64,000 nucleotides of DNA from Niabella soli DSM 19437 (GCF_000243115.2 NZ_CP007035.1:1054001-1118000), one strand, 5' to 3'; counted from the first letter of the stretch, positions 33,282-43,480 are shown. Numbers and translations are program-made. The notes: generated from the sequence alone by a model not told the origin.

Positions 33282-34769
33282 ATGAAACGAATTCTATTAC
33301 TCTGCGCTTTGGTCCCTTTTACATTCATGACAAGCGCACAAAACAGCCGGCCCAACATCATCTATATCCTTGCCGATGACCTGGGTTATGGCGATGTAAG
33401 TGCCCTGAATAAAAACTCCCAGATCCCCACCCTGCATATGGATCAGTTGGCGCGGGAAGGCATGGTCTTTACCGATGCGCACTCTTCCTCTGCCGTCTGC
33501 TCTCCTACACGATATGGCATATTAACCGGCAGATACAACTGGCGTACCCGTTTACAAAGCGGTGTATTATGGAGCTATGATCCTCCTCTGATCCCTGAAA
33601 GCCGCACCACGGTGGCTTCTTTGTTAAAGCAAAGTGGTTATCATACTGCATGCATTGGCAAATGGCATCTGGGCCTGGGCTGGCAACAAGGGGAGAACGG
33701 AAAGGTGGATTTTAATAAACCCATTTTAGGAGGACCTACCGCGATAGGGTTTGATTATTTTTATGGCATTACGGCCTCGCTGGATATCCCACCCTATTTC
33801 TACATAAAAAATGATCGTATTACCGCCACAGTTATTGATAGTATCAAAGGCGCCACGGGCAAAGGGTTTTGGCGCGCCGGCCCCATTGGTAATGATTTTA
33901 AGCATGAAGAAGTATTGCCACAGCTTACTCAAAAAGCAACTGACTATATAAAGGAGCAGGCCGCCGGTAAACAGCCCTTTTTTCTTTATTATGCCTTGCC
34001 TTCACCGCACACACCCATTCTTCCGGCAAAGGAATATTCTGGTCGCACGCATACCAACGCCTATGGCGACTTTGTGTTGATGACGGACGATATGGTGGGC
34101 AAAGTATTGCAGGCCGTTAAAGAGGCGGGCATCGAAAATAATACCATTATTATATTTACCAGCGACAACGGATGTTCGCCCAGCGCCGATTTTAAGGAAC
34201 TGAAAGCAGCAGGGCATTATCCCAGCTATATCTTCCGCGGAGAAAAAGCCGATATTTATGAAGGCGGCCACCATATTCCGTTCATCGTAAAATGGCCGGG
34301 AAAAGTAAAAGCGGGCACCACAACTGCCACTACGATTTGCCTTACAGATTTCATGGCCACTGCCGCAGCCCTTACCCACCGGGCGTTGAAGGACAACGAA
34401 GGTGAAGACAGTTATGACCTGTTGCCCCTGCTGTTACAAAAAGGCGTATATCAAAGAACTTATACCATCCATCATTCCATCGACGGGAATTTTTCCATTC
34501 GCAACAAAAACTGGAAGCTGGAATTTGCCTACGGATCCGGCGGCTGGAGCGCCCCCAGGGAAAAAGCAGCCCGGACGCAACAACTGCCGCCGGTTCAATT
34601 ATTTGATCTGGCAAAAGACATCGCTGAAAAAAATAATATAGCCGGTAAAAATCAGGAAATTGTAAAACAGCTTACCCATCAAATGGAAATCATTATTAAT
34701 GACGGCAGAAGCACTCCCGGTGCTAAACAATCCAATGATGTGCCTGTAAATTATTTGAAATACCGGTAA
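33282..34769 (+). CDS. Secreted S1-family sulfatase
   Basis: 495 aa with signal peptide MKRILLLCALVPFTFMTSAQ. NIIYILADDLGYGDV gives the first metal ligands. C-S-P-T-R at residues 73-77 (SAVCSPTRYGILTGRYNWR) is the formylglycine site and IIIFTSDNGCSPS the later metal site. IYEGGHHIPFIVKWPG is typical of arylsulfatase A-like subfamilies. It differs clearly from the sulfatase at 23375 (different motif context), so the two probably act on different sulfate positions. It is transcribed alone from its own promoter, next to the cytochrome genes. Confidence 0.92.
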   Translation: MKRILLLCALVPFTFMTSAQNSRPNIIYILADDLGYGDVSALNKNSQIPTLHMDQLAREGMVFTDAHSSSAVCSPTRYGILTGRYNWRTRLQSGVLWSYDPPLIPESRTTVASLLKQSGYHTACIGKWHLGLGWQQGENGKVDFNKPILGGPTAIGFDYFYGITASLDIPPYFYIKNDRITATVIDSIKGATGKGFWRAGPIGNDFKHEEVLPQLTQKATDYIKEQAAGKQPFFLYYALPSPHTPILPAKEYSGRTHTNAYGDFVLMTDDMVGKVLQAVKEAGIENNTIIIFTSDNGCSPSADFKELKAAGHYPSYIFRGEKADIYEGGHHIPFIVKWPGKVKAGTTTATTICLTDFMATAAALTHRALKDNEGEDSYDLLPLLLQKGVYQRTYTIHHSIDGNFSIRNKNWKLEFAYGSGGWSAPREKAARTQQLPPVQLFDLAKDIAEKNNIAGKNQEIVKQLTHQMEIIINDGRSTPGAKQSNDVPVNYLKYR

Positions 34770-34811
34770 GGAATATATCGGAAACAAAAGGCCTGTGGGA
34801 TATTGGCATTT

Positions 34812-37208
34812 TCACTCTGTTCGTAATGCTTTAACCGGGTTGGCCACCGATGCTTTTATTGTTTGGTAGCCCACGGTCAGCCACGCAATAATTTCTGCGA
34901 TCAAAATGGTTAATAAAAATAGCCCGATACCCAGATGAACCTTATATGCAAAATGTTGCAGCCACCAGTGCATTAAATAATACGCGATCGGGCTTGCAAT
35001 TAAAAAGGCGACACCAATAAGCAGCGTAAATTCTTTCGAAAATAAATAAAGGATGCTGCTTCCGGAGGCCCCTAATACCTTCCGGATGCCTACTTCTTTG
35101 GTACGTTGTACGGCCATAAATGCAACAAAGCCATACAAACCCAAACAGGAAATAAAAATGGCAATACCTGCAAACAACTGAAACAATTTTGAAAGCTGGT
35201 TTTCCTGTTGATAAAAACCGGCGATCTTTTCATCCAGGAACTGGTATTCATATACAAAATCAGGATAGGTCTTGCTCCAGATGGATTCTATCGCCGCCAG
35301 GGTTTGCTTTGCCTGTTGCGGTTGTATTTTTATGTTGATGAGCCGGTAGAACATTTTGTTCGAACCCAATACCATGGGTTTCATTTCCTCTTTAAGCGAG
35401 TAGCCATTAAAATCTTTTACCACTCCAACCACAGGAGCGTCTATTTTTCCATTCCAAAAACTTATTTTTTTACCAATGATATCGGCGGGGTTTTTAAAGC
35501 CTGATTTTTTCGCCAGCAGTTCATTAACCACAAACCCGTTTACCGTATCGGCCGGGCTATAAGGCCCGCCAGCAATGAACCGGAGATTATAGGTCTTAAA
35601 GTAATCCACATCTGCCCATTTAAAGTCGGCTTTAAAACCCGTTTTTCTATCGGCATTATCAAATTTAAAGTCATCGTCCCACCCTGCCTGATCCATCGGG
35701 CTAAATGCGCTCATGCTCACCTCCTTTACACCTGCCAATTGCTGCAATTGCAGTTTTAGCGCGTCTTTAGACGGATGTGAAGTATCGTTAGCCATGGGCA
35801 CGGTAAGAATGGCGGCCTTATCAAAACCCGGATCTGCATTTTGAAAAAGGTTCATCTGGCGTACGACTACTAATGTTCCTATGATCAAAATTTGTGCAAC
35901 CACAAACTGAAAGACCACCAGTATTTTCCTCATGGAAAAACCGCCGGCCGTTTTATTGGTAAATTTATTTTTAAGAACGGTAATGGGATTAAACCCCGAT
36001 AAAACAATGGCAGGATAAATGCCAGACAACAAAGTGACGCCGATAATGAGGCAGGATAAAAACAGCACTACCGAAGCACTAAACTGTATTTTTACGGATG
36101 TCTGTAACAATTGGTTCAGCAGGGGCAATACCATAAAAGCGATCCCAATTGCTATAATAACCGAGACCAGGGTAATAAGAAAAGTTTCGCTGAGGAACTG
36201 TAGTATCAACTGCATTTTATTGCTGCCTAAAACTTTCCGGATACCTACTTCTTTTGAACGGTTTACGGCCTGAGCGGTAGCCAGATTTATAAAATTAATA
36301 CAGGCAATAATTAAAAGAAATAAACCGATCAGACTTAACGCTGCAATCAGTTCTCTGCTAAAGGTTTTTCCACTAAGCGTCCCAAACGCCCGATCATAGT
36401 GGATCTTATTTAAAGGTTGCAACATATAGCCCTGGTTGGCATATTCAGTGGGAGTATGTTTTTTTACAAAAATTTTCAGATCCTTATCAAATTGTTGTGC
36501 CGACACGTTTTTTGGAAGCACCACAAAAGTATTCAGCGATCCGTCCTGGGCGCCCCAATCGGTTGAAAGGTCTTCCTGCCGGGACGTTTTAAATGATAAT
36601 ACCACCTGCAAAGGAAAGTCCGTATTCACAGGCGTATTTTGCAGGATGCCGGTTACTTTGCAAATAGTACTATTATCATACCTGATCAACTTGCCGATAG
36701 CCGAATGCCAGTCTCCAAAATATTTTTCGGCGGTTGCCTGTGTAAGCACTACCGTGTTTACTTCCGACAAGGCCGTTTTGGGATCGCCCGCCAGGAAGGG
36801 AAAATTAAAGATGCTGAAAAATTCAGGTTCAGCGTAGAGAACATTTTCCTTAAACTTTTTTTGCGGGATATTGGTGGTATCGTTTAGTGCGGTTAGCTGC
36901 TTATTGTTCCGCGCATAGATGCGGGCCACCTGTTCCAACTGCGGATAATCTATGCGCAGGCCCTCTGCAACCGGAAGGGCACTCCCCTGCGAATAATGCA
37001 TCCCTTCCGGGGTTTTGTTGGCGGCTACTACCCTATAGATACGTTCTTTGTTGTTATGAAAATCATCAAAACTTGTTTCATATTGTGTCAATAAGAAAAT
37101 AAGCAGGCAGGCGGCAACGCCGATGGCTAAGCCGGCGGTATTGATGACTACGTAAGCTTTATGTTTGCGTAAATTTTGCCACGCTGTTTTCAGGTAATTT
37201 TTTAACAT
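34812..37208 (-). CDS. FtsX/MacB-type ABC transporter permease
   Basis: 798 aa, the long Bacteroidota form with two FtsX modules. The N-terminus (LKTAWQNLRKHKAYVVINTAGLAIG) contains the first TM helix, followed by a periplasmic MacB-PCD domain. The first trio of TM helices spans ~residues 285-405 and contains VNRSKEVGIRKVLGSNK. A second periplasmic domain and TM set follow, ending with AVQRTKEVGIRKVLGAS and ANPVKALRTE. No ATPase gene is adjacent, which is common for these permeases in Bacteroidota. Export of a small molecule or peptide, or lipoprotein-linked mechanotransmission, is possible; the substrate is unknown. Confidence 0.9.
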   Translation of the reverse strand: MLKNYLKTAWQNLRKHKAYVVINTAGLAIGVAACLLIFLLTQYETSFDDFHNNKERIYRVVAANKTPEGMHYSQGSALPVAEGLRIDYPQLEQVARIYARNNKQLTALNDTTNIPQKKFKENVLYAEPEFFSIFNFPFLAGDPKTALSEVNTVVLTQATAEKYFGDWHSAIGKLIRYDNSTICKVTGILQNTPVNTDFPLQVVLSFKTSRQEDLSTDWGAQDGSLNTFVVLPKNVSAQQFDKDLKIFVKKHTPTEYANQGYMLQPLNKIHYDRAFGTLSGKTFSRELIAALSLIGLFLLIIACINFINLATAQAVNRSKEVGIRKVLGSNKMQLILQFLSETFLITLVSVIIAIGIAFMVLPLLNQLLQTSVKIQFSASVVLFLSCLIIGVTLLSGIYPAIVLSGFNPITVLKNKFTNKTAGGFSMRKILVVFQFVVAQILIIGTLVVVRQMNLFQNADPGFDKAAILTVPMANDTSHPSKDALKLQLQQLAGVKEVSMSAFSPMDQAGWDDDFKFDNADRKTGFKADFKWADVDYFKTYNLRFIAGGPYSPADTVNGFVVNELLAKKSGFKNPADIIGKKISFWNGKIDAPVVGVVKDFNGYSLKEEMKPMVLGSNKMFYRLINIKIQPQQAKQTLAAIESIWSKTYPDFVYEYQFLDEKIAGFYQQENQLSKLFQLFAGIAIFISCLGLYGFVAFMAVQRTKEVGIRKVLGASGSSILYLFSKEFTLLIGVAFLIASPIAYYLMHWWLQHFAYKVHLGIGLFLLTILIAEIIAWLTVGYQTIKASVANPVKALRTE

Positions 37209-37447
37209 GATGGACCTACTATTATGAGTTGAGCAAGAAATAATATTCCAAAATCTTCAATAAAAATGCCATTTGTTTATTCACCTGATAAGCAATACGA
37301 TGCATGCCGGTGAAAAATATAAATTGTACGTTTTTGATACAATGGTTGTTCATTTATACGACAAGGGAGCCGTATTAAGATATTGCGTATTTTCACCCGT
37401 AGAAAAATTATACCCAACAAAGAAACAGAACAGGAATCAATAACAAC

Positions 37448-38188
37448 ATGAGCCTGACAATCATTTCCATTCTTATTATCAGTTTTATTGCCTCGCTCGT
37501 TCGATCAACTCTGGGTTTCGGAGAATCGTTAATTGCGGTGCCCCTGTTCCTGCTTTTTTTGCCAGCAGCAACCGCAGTTCCTTTATCGGTAATGCTGTCG
37601 ATTGTGATTGCGCTTATTATCGTTATCCAGGACCACCGGAAGATCCATTTTTATAGCGCCAAATGGCTTATTATTTATGCTATCCCAGGTATTCCTTTAG
37701 GACTGCTGATCCTTATATATGGCAATGAGACCCTGGTAAAAATAGCGCTCGGATTATTGATCATCAGCTATTCGCTTTATACCCTGGCTGTCAGAAAACC
37801 AAAAAGTTTAAAAGAAGACAGTCAATTATGGCTTTTTATTTGCGGTTTTTTGTCGGGCGTTTTTGGCGGCGCTTATGGATTGAACGGTCCGCCCCTGGTA
37901 GTATACGGTAATCTTAAAAAATGGACGGCAACACATTTCCGGGCTACGCTGCAGGCTTATTTTTTACCGGTAAGTTTACTTGGGTTTATCGGGTATTACG
38001 TAAAAGGATTGGTAACAGCAGAAGTGAATTATTATTTTCTGTTATCCCTCGCAACATCAGTGCCGGCAATATTTTTAGGCAGATGGCTAAACCACAAATT
38101 GAACAGCCGGTCGTTTCTCCAATACATTCTTTACGGGCTTATTATCATCGGTGTTATTTTAATACTAAATGCGTGGTCCGGTAAATAA
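37448..38188 (+). CDS. TauE/SafE-family membrane exporter
   Basis: 246 aa, almost entirely hydrophobic, about 7-8 TM helices. The N-terminal block FIASLVRSTLGFGESLIAVPL and the mid-protein FLSGVFGGAYGLNGPPLVVYG are the two pseudo-repeat signatures of the TauE/SafE (UPF0721) family of sulfite/organosulfonate exporters. The substrate is unknown. A sulfur oxyanion is tempting because sulfatases are nearby, but that is weak inference. Its 3' end overlaps the convergent YqgE gene by 24 bp. Confidence 0.88.
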   Translation: MSLTIISILIISFIASLVRSTLGFGESLIAVPLFLLFLPAATAVPLSVMLSIVIALIIVIQDHRKIHFYSAKWLIIYAIPGIPLGLLILIYGNETLVKIALGLLIISYSLYTLAVRKPKSLKEDSQLWLFICGFLSGVFGGAYGLNGPPLVVYGNLKKWTATHFRATLQAYFLPVSLLGFIGYYVKGLVTAEVNYYFLLSLATSVPAIFLGRWLNHKLNSRSFLQYILYGLIIIGVILILNAWSGK

Positions 38189-38629
38189 ATCTATTGGTTC
38201 CTCCGGGAACTCCCAATAACCCTCAGCCACTTCGGTTTCCAGTTCTCCAAAATCCCAGCCGCAATAGCCCACAAAGATCTTGACGTCCTTTTCAGTTAAC
38301 CTGCCATTATTGATGGCCGCAACTGCCTGTTTAAAATTCCCACCCAGGTAAATATCATTTCCAATCAACTGGCCCTCATCGATTAAATCAGGTCTTCGAT
38401 GAATAAAGTAGAGGTGCTCCTGGTCTACTGGGCCACCATTAAATAACGGAAATGCAGGGCTGTGGCGAAATTCCACTAATTCATTTAACTGCCGGGGAAA
38501 TCGTTGACTTACGATAAAACCCATGGCGCCCTTTTCATTGTATTCAGTAAGGACAACGATCGCTTGCTTAAAATTGTCATCATCCATTAATAAACTGGCT
38601 TTTAAAATGACGCCGGTAGTAATATTCAT
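38165..38629 (-). CDS. YqgE/AlgH family protein
   Basis: 154 aa, somewhat shorter than the usual ~185. Conserved blocks: VILKASLLMDDDNFKQAIVVLTEYNEKGAMGFIV near the start (family pattern ...P...D..F...V...........G..G.I.N), FNGGPVDQEHLYFIH in the middle (the GGPV signature), and VKIFVGYCGWDFGELETEVAEG late (GY.GW..GQLE.E). These define the AlgH fold. Function remains unclear; some members affect transcription or alginate synthesis. It lies 88 bp beyond the last PUL gene on the same strand but is a generally conserved gene, so I would not assign it to the PUL. Confidence 0.92.
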   Translation of the reverse strand: MNITTGVILKASLLMDDDNFKQAIVVLTEYNEKGAMGFIVSQRFPRQLNELVEFRHSPAFPLFNGGPVDQEHLYFIHRRPDLIDEGQLIGNDIYLGGNFKQAVAAINNGRLTEKDVKIFVGYCGWDFGELETEVAEGYWEFPEEPIDLFTGPRI

Positions 38630-38717
38630 TAGAAATTCTTAAACTGTATTTTTAAAAATTGCATTGTCTAAACCGGGAACTACCAGATGTGAAACTCTAA
38701 AATGCTCCGTGCTATTA

Positions 38718-41276
38718 TCACTGAACCAGGATTTCTGTTTGTGCCGCCTGCAGTCCATCCGCCGCTGCCTTAATTTTCAGGGAACCACCGGCCCCTTTTT
38801 TTGCTTTTACAATTACCAATGCCATGCCGTTAAACGCCGCCTTATCACGACTTTGAAAAGATTCAAAACTGGTGGCATCCCCGTTATCGGTAGCTACGAT
38901 CTCACCCCGCCCCTCTACGGTGAACCGGATCTTTGGATGCGAACCCGGCACCATTAATCCATTTTTATCTTCCACGCGCAGTGTAATAAAAGCAAGCTCT
39001 TTTCCGTCATTGGCTATCTTCTTAACATTGGAGACCAGGGAGAGCTTTGCCGCTGCGCCAGTTGTTTTCATTACATCCGTTGCCCAGGGTTTTCCGTTTT
39101 TATAAGCCATCACTTTTAATTCGCCGGGTTGGTACCTTACCTCATCCCATACCAGCCTGAAATCTTTGCCCGGTTGTTTCTTTTTGCGTCCCAGGCTTTT
39201 CCCGTTCAAAAACAATTCCGCTTCATCGCCCGAAGTATAAACATGTACCGGAACAATGGAATCTAAACGATCCGGCCAATTCCAGTGCGGGAGAATATGA
39301 GCCATTGGCAGATTGGGCCGCCAGTGCGACTGATACAGATAGAACCGATCCTTTGGAAACCCTGCCAGGTCGATGATGCCGAAATAGCTGCTGCGGGAAG
39401 GCGGCTTATTTTTTTGCAGTTCCGCTAATGCTTTTTCCAATTCCGCACGTTTCGACGGATCATTTCTGAAATTCAGCAGGTTGGTTTCGTCAGATCCGTA
39501 AGGCGTTGGTTCACCCAGGTAATCAAATCCCGTCCAAACAAACTCCCCCAGTAAGTGCGGAAACCTTGCATTGATCCGAAACTGTTCGTCCGGTGTGCAA
39601 CCCCAACCCGGATGATCCAGATCGTAGGAGCTGATCTGCCAGTTTTTTCGATTGGTTCCGAAAAAATATTCGCCACGGGAACTAACGCAACTGGAGGTTT
39701 CGCTGCCCATTGTTGGCATATTGGCGTAACGTGGATCTGCATCCCACCTGGCTTGTTGCCCAAAAAAATAATTTACGCCCATCAGGTCCAGGCCCTGCAC
39801 GGCACCTGATTCCCGGCCTCCATTGGGATCATTATACCCGTTAGATATGGGGCGTGTGGGATCTTCCCTGCGCATAATGTCTGCGAGTTCTTTTGTCATG
39901 GCCACATCGCGCTGATCCATCACTTCGTTCCCAATGCTCCAGATAATTACAGAAGGATGATTCCTGTCGCGGTGCACCAGTGCTGTCAAATCTTTATCGT
40001 GCCATTCATCAAATAATTTATTATAGTCGTTCTTCTTTTTGCCGTGTTTCCAGGCATCGAAGGCCTCATCCCAAACAAGAAAGCCCATTTCATCCGCCAG
40101 TGTAAGCAACTCCGGGGCAGGCGGATTATGAGACGTACGGATAGCATTGGCACCCATTTCTTTCAGCAGCGTCAACTGCCGTCTTAACGCACTGGTATTG
40201 ATGGCCGCACCCAGTGCGCCCAGATCATGGTGCATACAAACACCCTGTATGGGTACCCTTTTCCCGTTTAACAAAAACCCGTTCCGGGCGGTAAATTCAA
40301 GCGTTCTTACACCAAAAGTGCTATAGTACGTATCCAGTTTTTTCCCGTTAATCCATACGGTGGTCACGGCAATATAACGGTCCGGCGTTTCAATGCTCCA
40401 TAAGCGAGGATTAGGGATTGCTATTTCAACATTTACCTTGTTCTCCTTTCCTGCCGTCAGCGCTATGTTTTTTTGTTGGGCCGCCGCCACTTTCTTTTTA
40501 AGTGTGTTTCCTGCACCCGCCTCGAAAATATCCGTTTGAAGGGTTGCCTTTACCTCCTGACTTCCCTGGTTGGCAACGGTTACCTCCATTTTAACATCGG
40601 CAGCTTGTCTTGTAACTTTTGGCGTGGTAATATACGTGCCCCAACGCGCCACATGCACGGGATCTGTTTTTACTAACCATACGTGCCGGTAGATGCCGGC
40701 CCCGGGGTACCAACGCGAATCCCATTTTTCGGTATTCAGTTTTACTGCCAGTACATTTTGTTTTCCATATAAAAGATAAGGCGAAAGATCCATCCTGAAA
40801 GAAGTATAGCCATAGGGCCAGGTGCCTACATATTTACCATTCAGCCAGATCTCAGCATAGGCCATGGCGCCGTCAAAATCGATAAATACTTTTTTACCTG
40901 CATCAGCAGCGGCTATTTTAAAATACTTGCGATACCACCCGATGCCCTTCCAGGGCAGCTTGCCGGTTTCGCCCGCCAAGTCGATGCGGAACGGACCGGT
41001 GATGGCCCAGTCGTGCGGCAAGGTGACCTGTTGCCAATCTTTATCACTAAATCCTGATGCTTCAGTTCCCTGTGGTTCTTTCAGTCTTGTGCCATCAGGC
41101 TGTAGTCCGTAGCGTTTGAACAACCATCCTTCATCAAAGGAAGTAGCTCCCGCATTGCCCAGCCGGGTAAAGGTTGATTGCGCAAAGGTTGTTTGGAAGG
41201 ATAATAGCATAAAGCATCCTATCGCGAATAGCCGGATGATAGAAGGAAACTGTATTTGCTGATTTTTATATTGCAT
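38718..41276 (-). CDS. Secreted GH2 beta-galactosidase
   Basis: 852 aa from the ATG at 41276 (MQYKNQQIQFPSII, then a hydrophobic leader ending FQTTFAQ); the upstream ATG at 41294 is equally in frame. GH2 domain order: jelly-roll sugar-binding (LPHDWAITGPFR, KVFIDFDGAMAYAEIWLNGK), immunoglobulin-like, TIM barrel with acid/base Glu in WSIGNEVMDQRD near residue 445 and a FVWTGFDYLGEPTPY block near 575 that follows the nucleophile region, then a C-terminal DUF4982-like and Ig-like domain (VHVYTSGDEAELFLNGKSLG). This is the common Bacteroidota beta-galactosidase architecture. It is the last gene of the PUL and would remove beta-linked galactose after the alpha-Gal cap is cleaved. Confidence 0.9.
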   Translation of the reverse strand: MQYKNQQIQFPSIIRLFAIGCFMLLSFQTTFAQSTFTRLGNAGATSFDEGWLFKRYGLQPDGTRLKEPQGTEASGFSDKDWQQVTLPHDWAITGPFRIDLAGETGKLPWKGIGWYRKYFKIAAADAGKKVFIDFDGAMAYAEIWLNGKYVGTWPYGYTSFRMDLSPYLLYGKQNVLAVKLNTEKWDSRWYPGAGIYRHVWLVKTDPVHVARWGTYITTPKVTRQAADVKMEVTVANQGSQEVKATLQTDIFEAGAGNTLKKKVAAAQQKNIALTAGKENKVNVEIAIPNPRLWSIETPDRYIAVTTVWINGKKLDTYYSTFGVRTLEFTARNGFLLNGKRVPIQGVCMHHDLGALGAAINTSALRRQLTLLKEMGANAIRTSHNPPAPELLTLADEMGFLVWDEAFDAWKHGKKKNDYNKLFDEWHDKDLTALVHRDRNHPSVIIWSIGNEVMDQRDVAMTKELADIMRREDPTRPISNGYNDPNGGRESGAVQGLDLMGVNYFFGQQARWDADPRYANMPTMGSETSSCVSSRGEYFFGTNRKNWQISSYDLDHPGWGCTPDEQFRINARFPHLLGEFVWTGFDYLGEPTPYGSDETNLLNFRNDPSKRAELEKALAELQKNKPPSRSSYFGIIDLAGFPKDRFYLYQSHWRPNLPMAHILPHWNWPDRLDSIVPVHVYTSGDEAELFLNGKSLGRKKKQPGKDFRLVWDEVRYQPGELKVMAYKNGKPWATDVMKTTGAAAKLSLVSNVKKIANDGKELAFITLRVEDKNGLMVPGSHPKIRFTVEGRGEIVATDNGDATSFESFQSRDKAAFNGMALVIVKAKKGAGGSLKIKAAADGLQAAQTEILVQ

Positions 41277-41305
41277 CAGGATAAATTTTATCATTAATCT
41301 ATATC

Positions 41306-41378
41306 ATCGCCAAAGGCGATAGAATAAGGCTTCGAGACTACAAGTCTCGAAGAGCGCTACAAATCTCGAAGAGCGCTA
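41306..41378. repeat. Hairpin pair plus 19-bp tandem duplication at the end of a GH20 gene
   Basis: ATCGCC-AAA-GGCGAT (41306-41320) and CTTCGAGACT-ACA-AGTCTCGAAG (41330-41352) are perfect hairpins. The 15-mer TCTCGAAGAGCGCTA occurs twice with a 19-bp period (41345-41359 and 41364-41378). The stop codon of the GH20 gene is in the first copy and its last residues are encoded in the second. Confidence 0.65.
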
Positions 41379-43480
41379 ATTGCACTGTCTGAAAGTTCTG
41401 TATTAAATACTTTCAAATTTCGGATCAGGGCTTTGGCCGCATTGCTTTTATCACCGATAAACTCCAGCGGGAAAAAGAGCGTTTGTACTTTTGCCGTTTG
41501 CTTTCCGTTAGGAAAAGTTCGTTTCGCCCCTTCCAGCTTTTCCTTAAGCACCCCATTTACATAAAGCGAGGTACCTTTATTATTCCCTCTGATCACAATA
41601 AGCGTCCATTCATTAACAGGGACAGAATAATCAAAACTATAATGATACCCCTCTCTTGAAAAGCCCAGTTTACCGGAGCCTTGCTGATTCAAGGTCACCA
41701 CCGCATCTTTTGAACCAAACAATACAGCATTTGGCGCATTGCCGGCCTCAGGTCTAATAGAAAAACTAACGGTATAACCATAGCCAATTCCCGGATAGGG
41801 CGTTGTAATGAAACTATTTCCTCCCCTCAAATGGATCGCTTTTTCATTTTCATCATACGGGGCATTTACTTCTGCTGTTGTTATTGTTGCCGACGGATTA
41901 AAAATGCCCCCGGCATTCATTGCCAGCACCAGCGAGTCTTTTGCCCGGATGCGTCCTAACATATTTAAGCCGGGGCCTTCTTCCAGTTGTCTGGCATGCA
42001 TTTCAAAATCAGTATATGCCATTGGCTTTACACTACCATCCCACATCTTTTGAGCTAATACCTGCATGGCAGGAAATACCCGGTGGTGCACATCTTTTTC
42101 CGTGATACCATTGCCTACATGATCATTCCATACCGCAAAGGCCCCTCCTCTTAAAAGCGGGTAGTGCTCATCAAAGGTCTCCTTTCCGATCCGGTTGGGC
42201 GTCCATTCTTCGTAAAGTTTTTTTGTATTCAGGTAATCATAATAGTACCCGGCAGCCGGCACAATATACAGCCAGCCATCTGGCGTACTGATCCCTTTAT
42301 ACCCCAATGCAAACATATCTTTTGGCTCGGCATAACCGTTATACCAAAGGTTCATAGTTACCCCCTTCACTTTTACCGGTGTGGTGCCCTGCGCGTGCGT
42401 CAGCGAACCCCACATGCGCACTTTTTTTCCAAAGCTTTCTACAAAGCGGATATAATGATCCGTAAACTTCCTGAATTTTTCCGCATCTTTTTTGGCATAT
42501 TCATCTGTGCCGATATGCACTTCTTTCCCGATAAAAACCGGTTTGGGCCCTTGCAGGTATTCCCTGAACACATTATCAATTACTTTATACGTAAGCGGGT
42601 TGTCCAGGTCCAGGTGATCCATCCCATATTGTTTACTGCCAATGCCCGGGACGGCTTTACTAAAGGCCAGGGAATGCGCGGGTACATCAATTTCAGGAAT
42701 GATGTTCACCCCATACCGCTGCGCCATCTTTTGCAACTCTATAAATTCTTTTTTTGAGTAACTGCCATCTTTTGCTGTAAGCCCGGGATACGTATCGTTC
42801 TGCAAACGGAAGGCCGAATAGGTGCTATCCCAATTATCACCAAAGAACTGTTTAAAACCGTTATCGTTTAAATGAATATGAAAATCATTCATTTTATAAT
42901 AAGACATAAACTTTACATAATTCCTTAAAAAGTCCAGACTAAAAAATTTACGTCCTACGTCCAATACAAATCCGCGTACTTCATATTGCGGATAATCGAG
43001 CGCCACACCCTTTGGCAGTTTATGTTGGGCGTTTTGTTCTAATAGTTGCAGTAGCGTGCGTGTGGCCCAGATAGCACCGGCTTTGTCCTTTGCTTCAATG
43101 ACGATGCCTTCGTTAATATGCAGCCGGTAACCCTCTGCATGTAAGGCGGTATCCCGATTATTGAAGGTAAAAAAAACCGCGCCTCCTGTTGCCTTGCCGG
43201 CGCCAACAGCCGGCTGAGGGGCTCCGGCTGCTATCGACCAATCTTCCGCCAGCAATTGTGCAACGGGCAGTAATTGCTCTTTGTATTTTGGATCAACAAT
43301 CAGTTTAACGTTCTGCTTCCATTCAAATTGTCCGGTACTTCCTTTCCATTCATGTAAGGCAGGAATGACAAAGGGTGCTTCATTCGTTTGCGCCCGGGCA
43401 ACTTGTGTTACCAGACAGACAACAACTACAATAGTGCAGCACCGGGCTAAAACAAAGAGTATCGTTCGAAACAAATTCAT
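41357..43480 (-). CDS. GH20 beta-hexosaminidase-type enzyme with C-terminal LamG-like domain
   Basis: 707 aa with a signal peptide (hydrophobic stretch to VARAQ). Residues ~30-150 are the GH20b domain; the barrel begins VRGFVLDVGRKFFSLDFLR and includes NDFHIHLNDNGF, VNIIPEIDVPAHSLAF and the catalytic pair D-E in VHIGTDEYAKK near residue 320. Residues ~560-700 read like a concanavalin A/LamG module (YTVSFSIRPEAG, WTLIVIRGNNKGTSLYVNG). The HLNDN and YSAFRLQNDTYPGLTAKDG features remind me of lacto-N-biosidase-type GH20, which releases Gal-beta-1,3-GlcNAc, so it may be endo-acting; this is low-confidence inference. Its final residues come from a tandem repeat (41345-41378). Confidence 0.85.
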   Translation of the reverse strand: MNLFRTILFVLARCCTIVVVVCLVTQVARAQTNEAPFVIPALHEWKGSTGQFEWKQNVKLIVDPKYKEQLLPVAQLLAEDWSIAAGAPQPAVGAGKATGGAVFFTFNNRDTALHAEGYRLHINEGIVIEAKDKAGAIWATRTLLQLLEQNAQHKLPKGVALDYPQYEVRGFVLDVGRKFFSLDFLRNYVKFMSYYKMNDFHIHLNDNGFKQFFGDNWDSTYSAFRLQNDTYPGLTAKDGSYSKKEFIELQKMAQRYGVNIIPEIDVPAHSLAFSKAVPGIGSKQYGMDHLDLDNPLTYKVIDNVFREYLQGPKPVFIGKEVHIGTDEYAKKDAEKFRKFTDHYIRFVESFGKKVRMWGSLTHAQGTTPVKVKGVTMNLWYNGYAEPKDMFALGYKGISTPDGWLYIVPAAGYYYDYLNTKKLYEEWTPNRIGKETFDEHYPLLRGGAFAVWNDHVGNGITEKDVHHRVFPAMQVLAQKMWDGSVKPMAYTDFEMHARQLEEGPGLNMLGRIRAKDSLVLAMNAGGIFNPSATITTAEVNAPYDENEKAIHLRGGNSFITTPYPGIGYGYTVSFSIRPEAGNAPNAVLFGSKDAVVTLNQQGSGKLGFSREGYHYSFDYSVPVNEWTLIVIRGNNKGTSLYVNGVLKEKLEGAKRTFPNGKQTAKVQTLFFPLEFIGDKSNAAKALIRNLKVFNTELSDSAISALRDL

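Noticed and set aside
38165-38188. Frameshift or misannotation because two genes overlap
   Set aside because: The 24-bp overlap is between 3' ends of convergent genes, and both C-termini are read cleanly; this is a normal arrangement.
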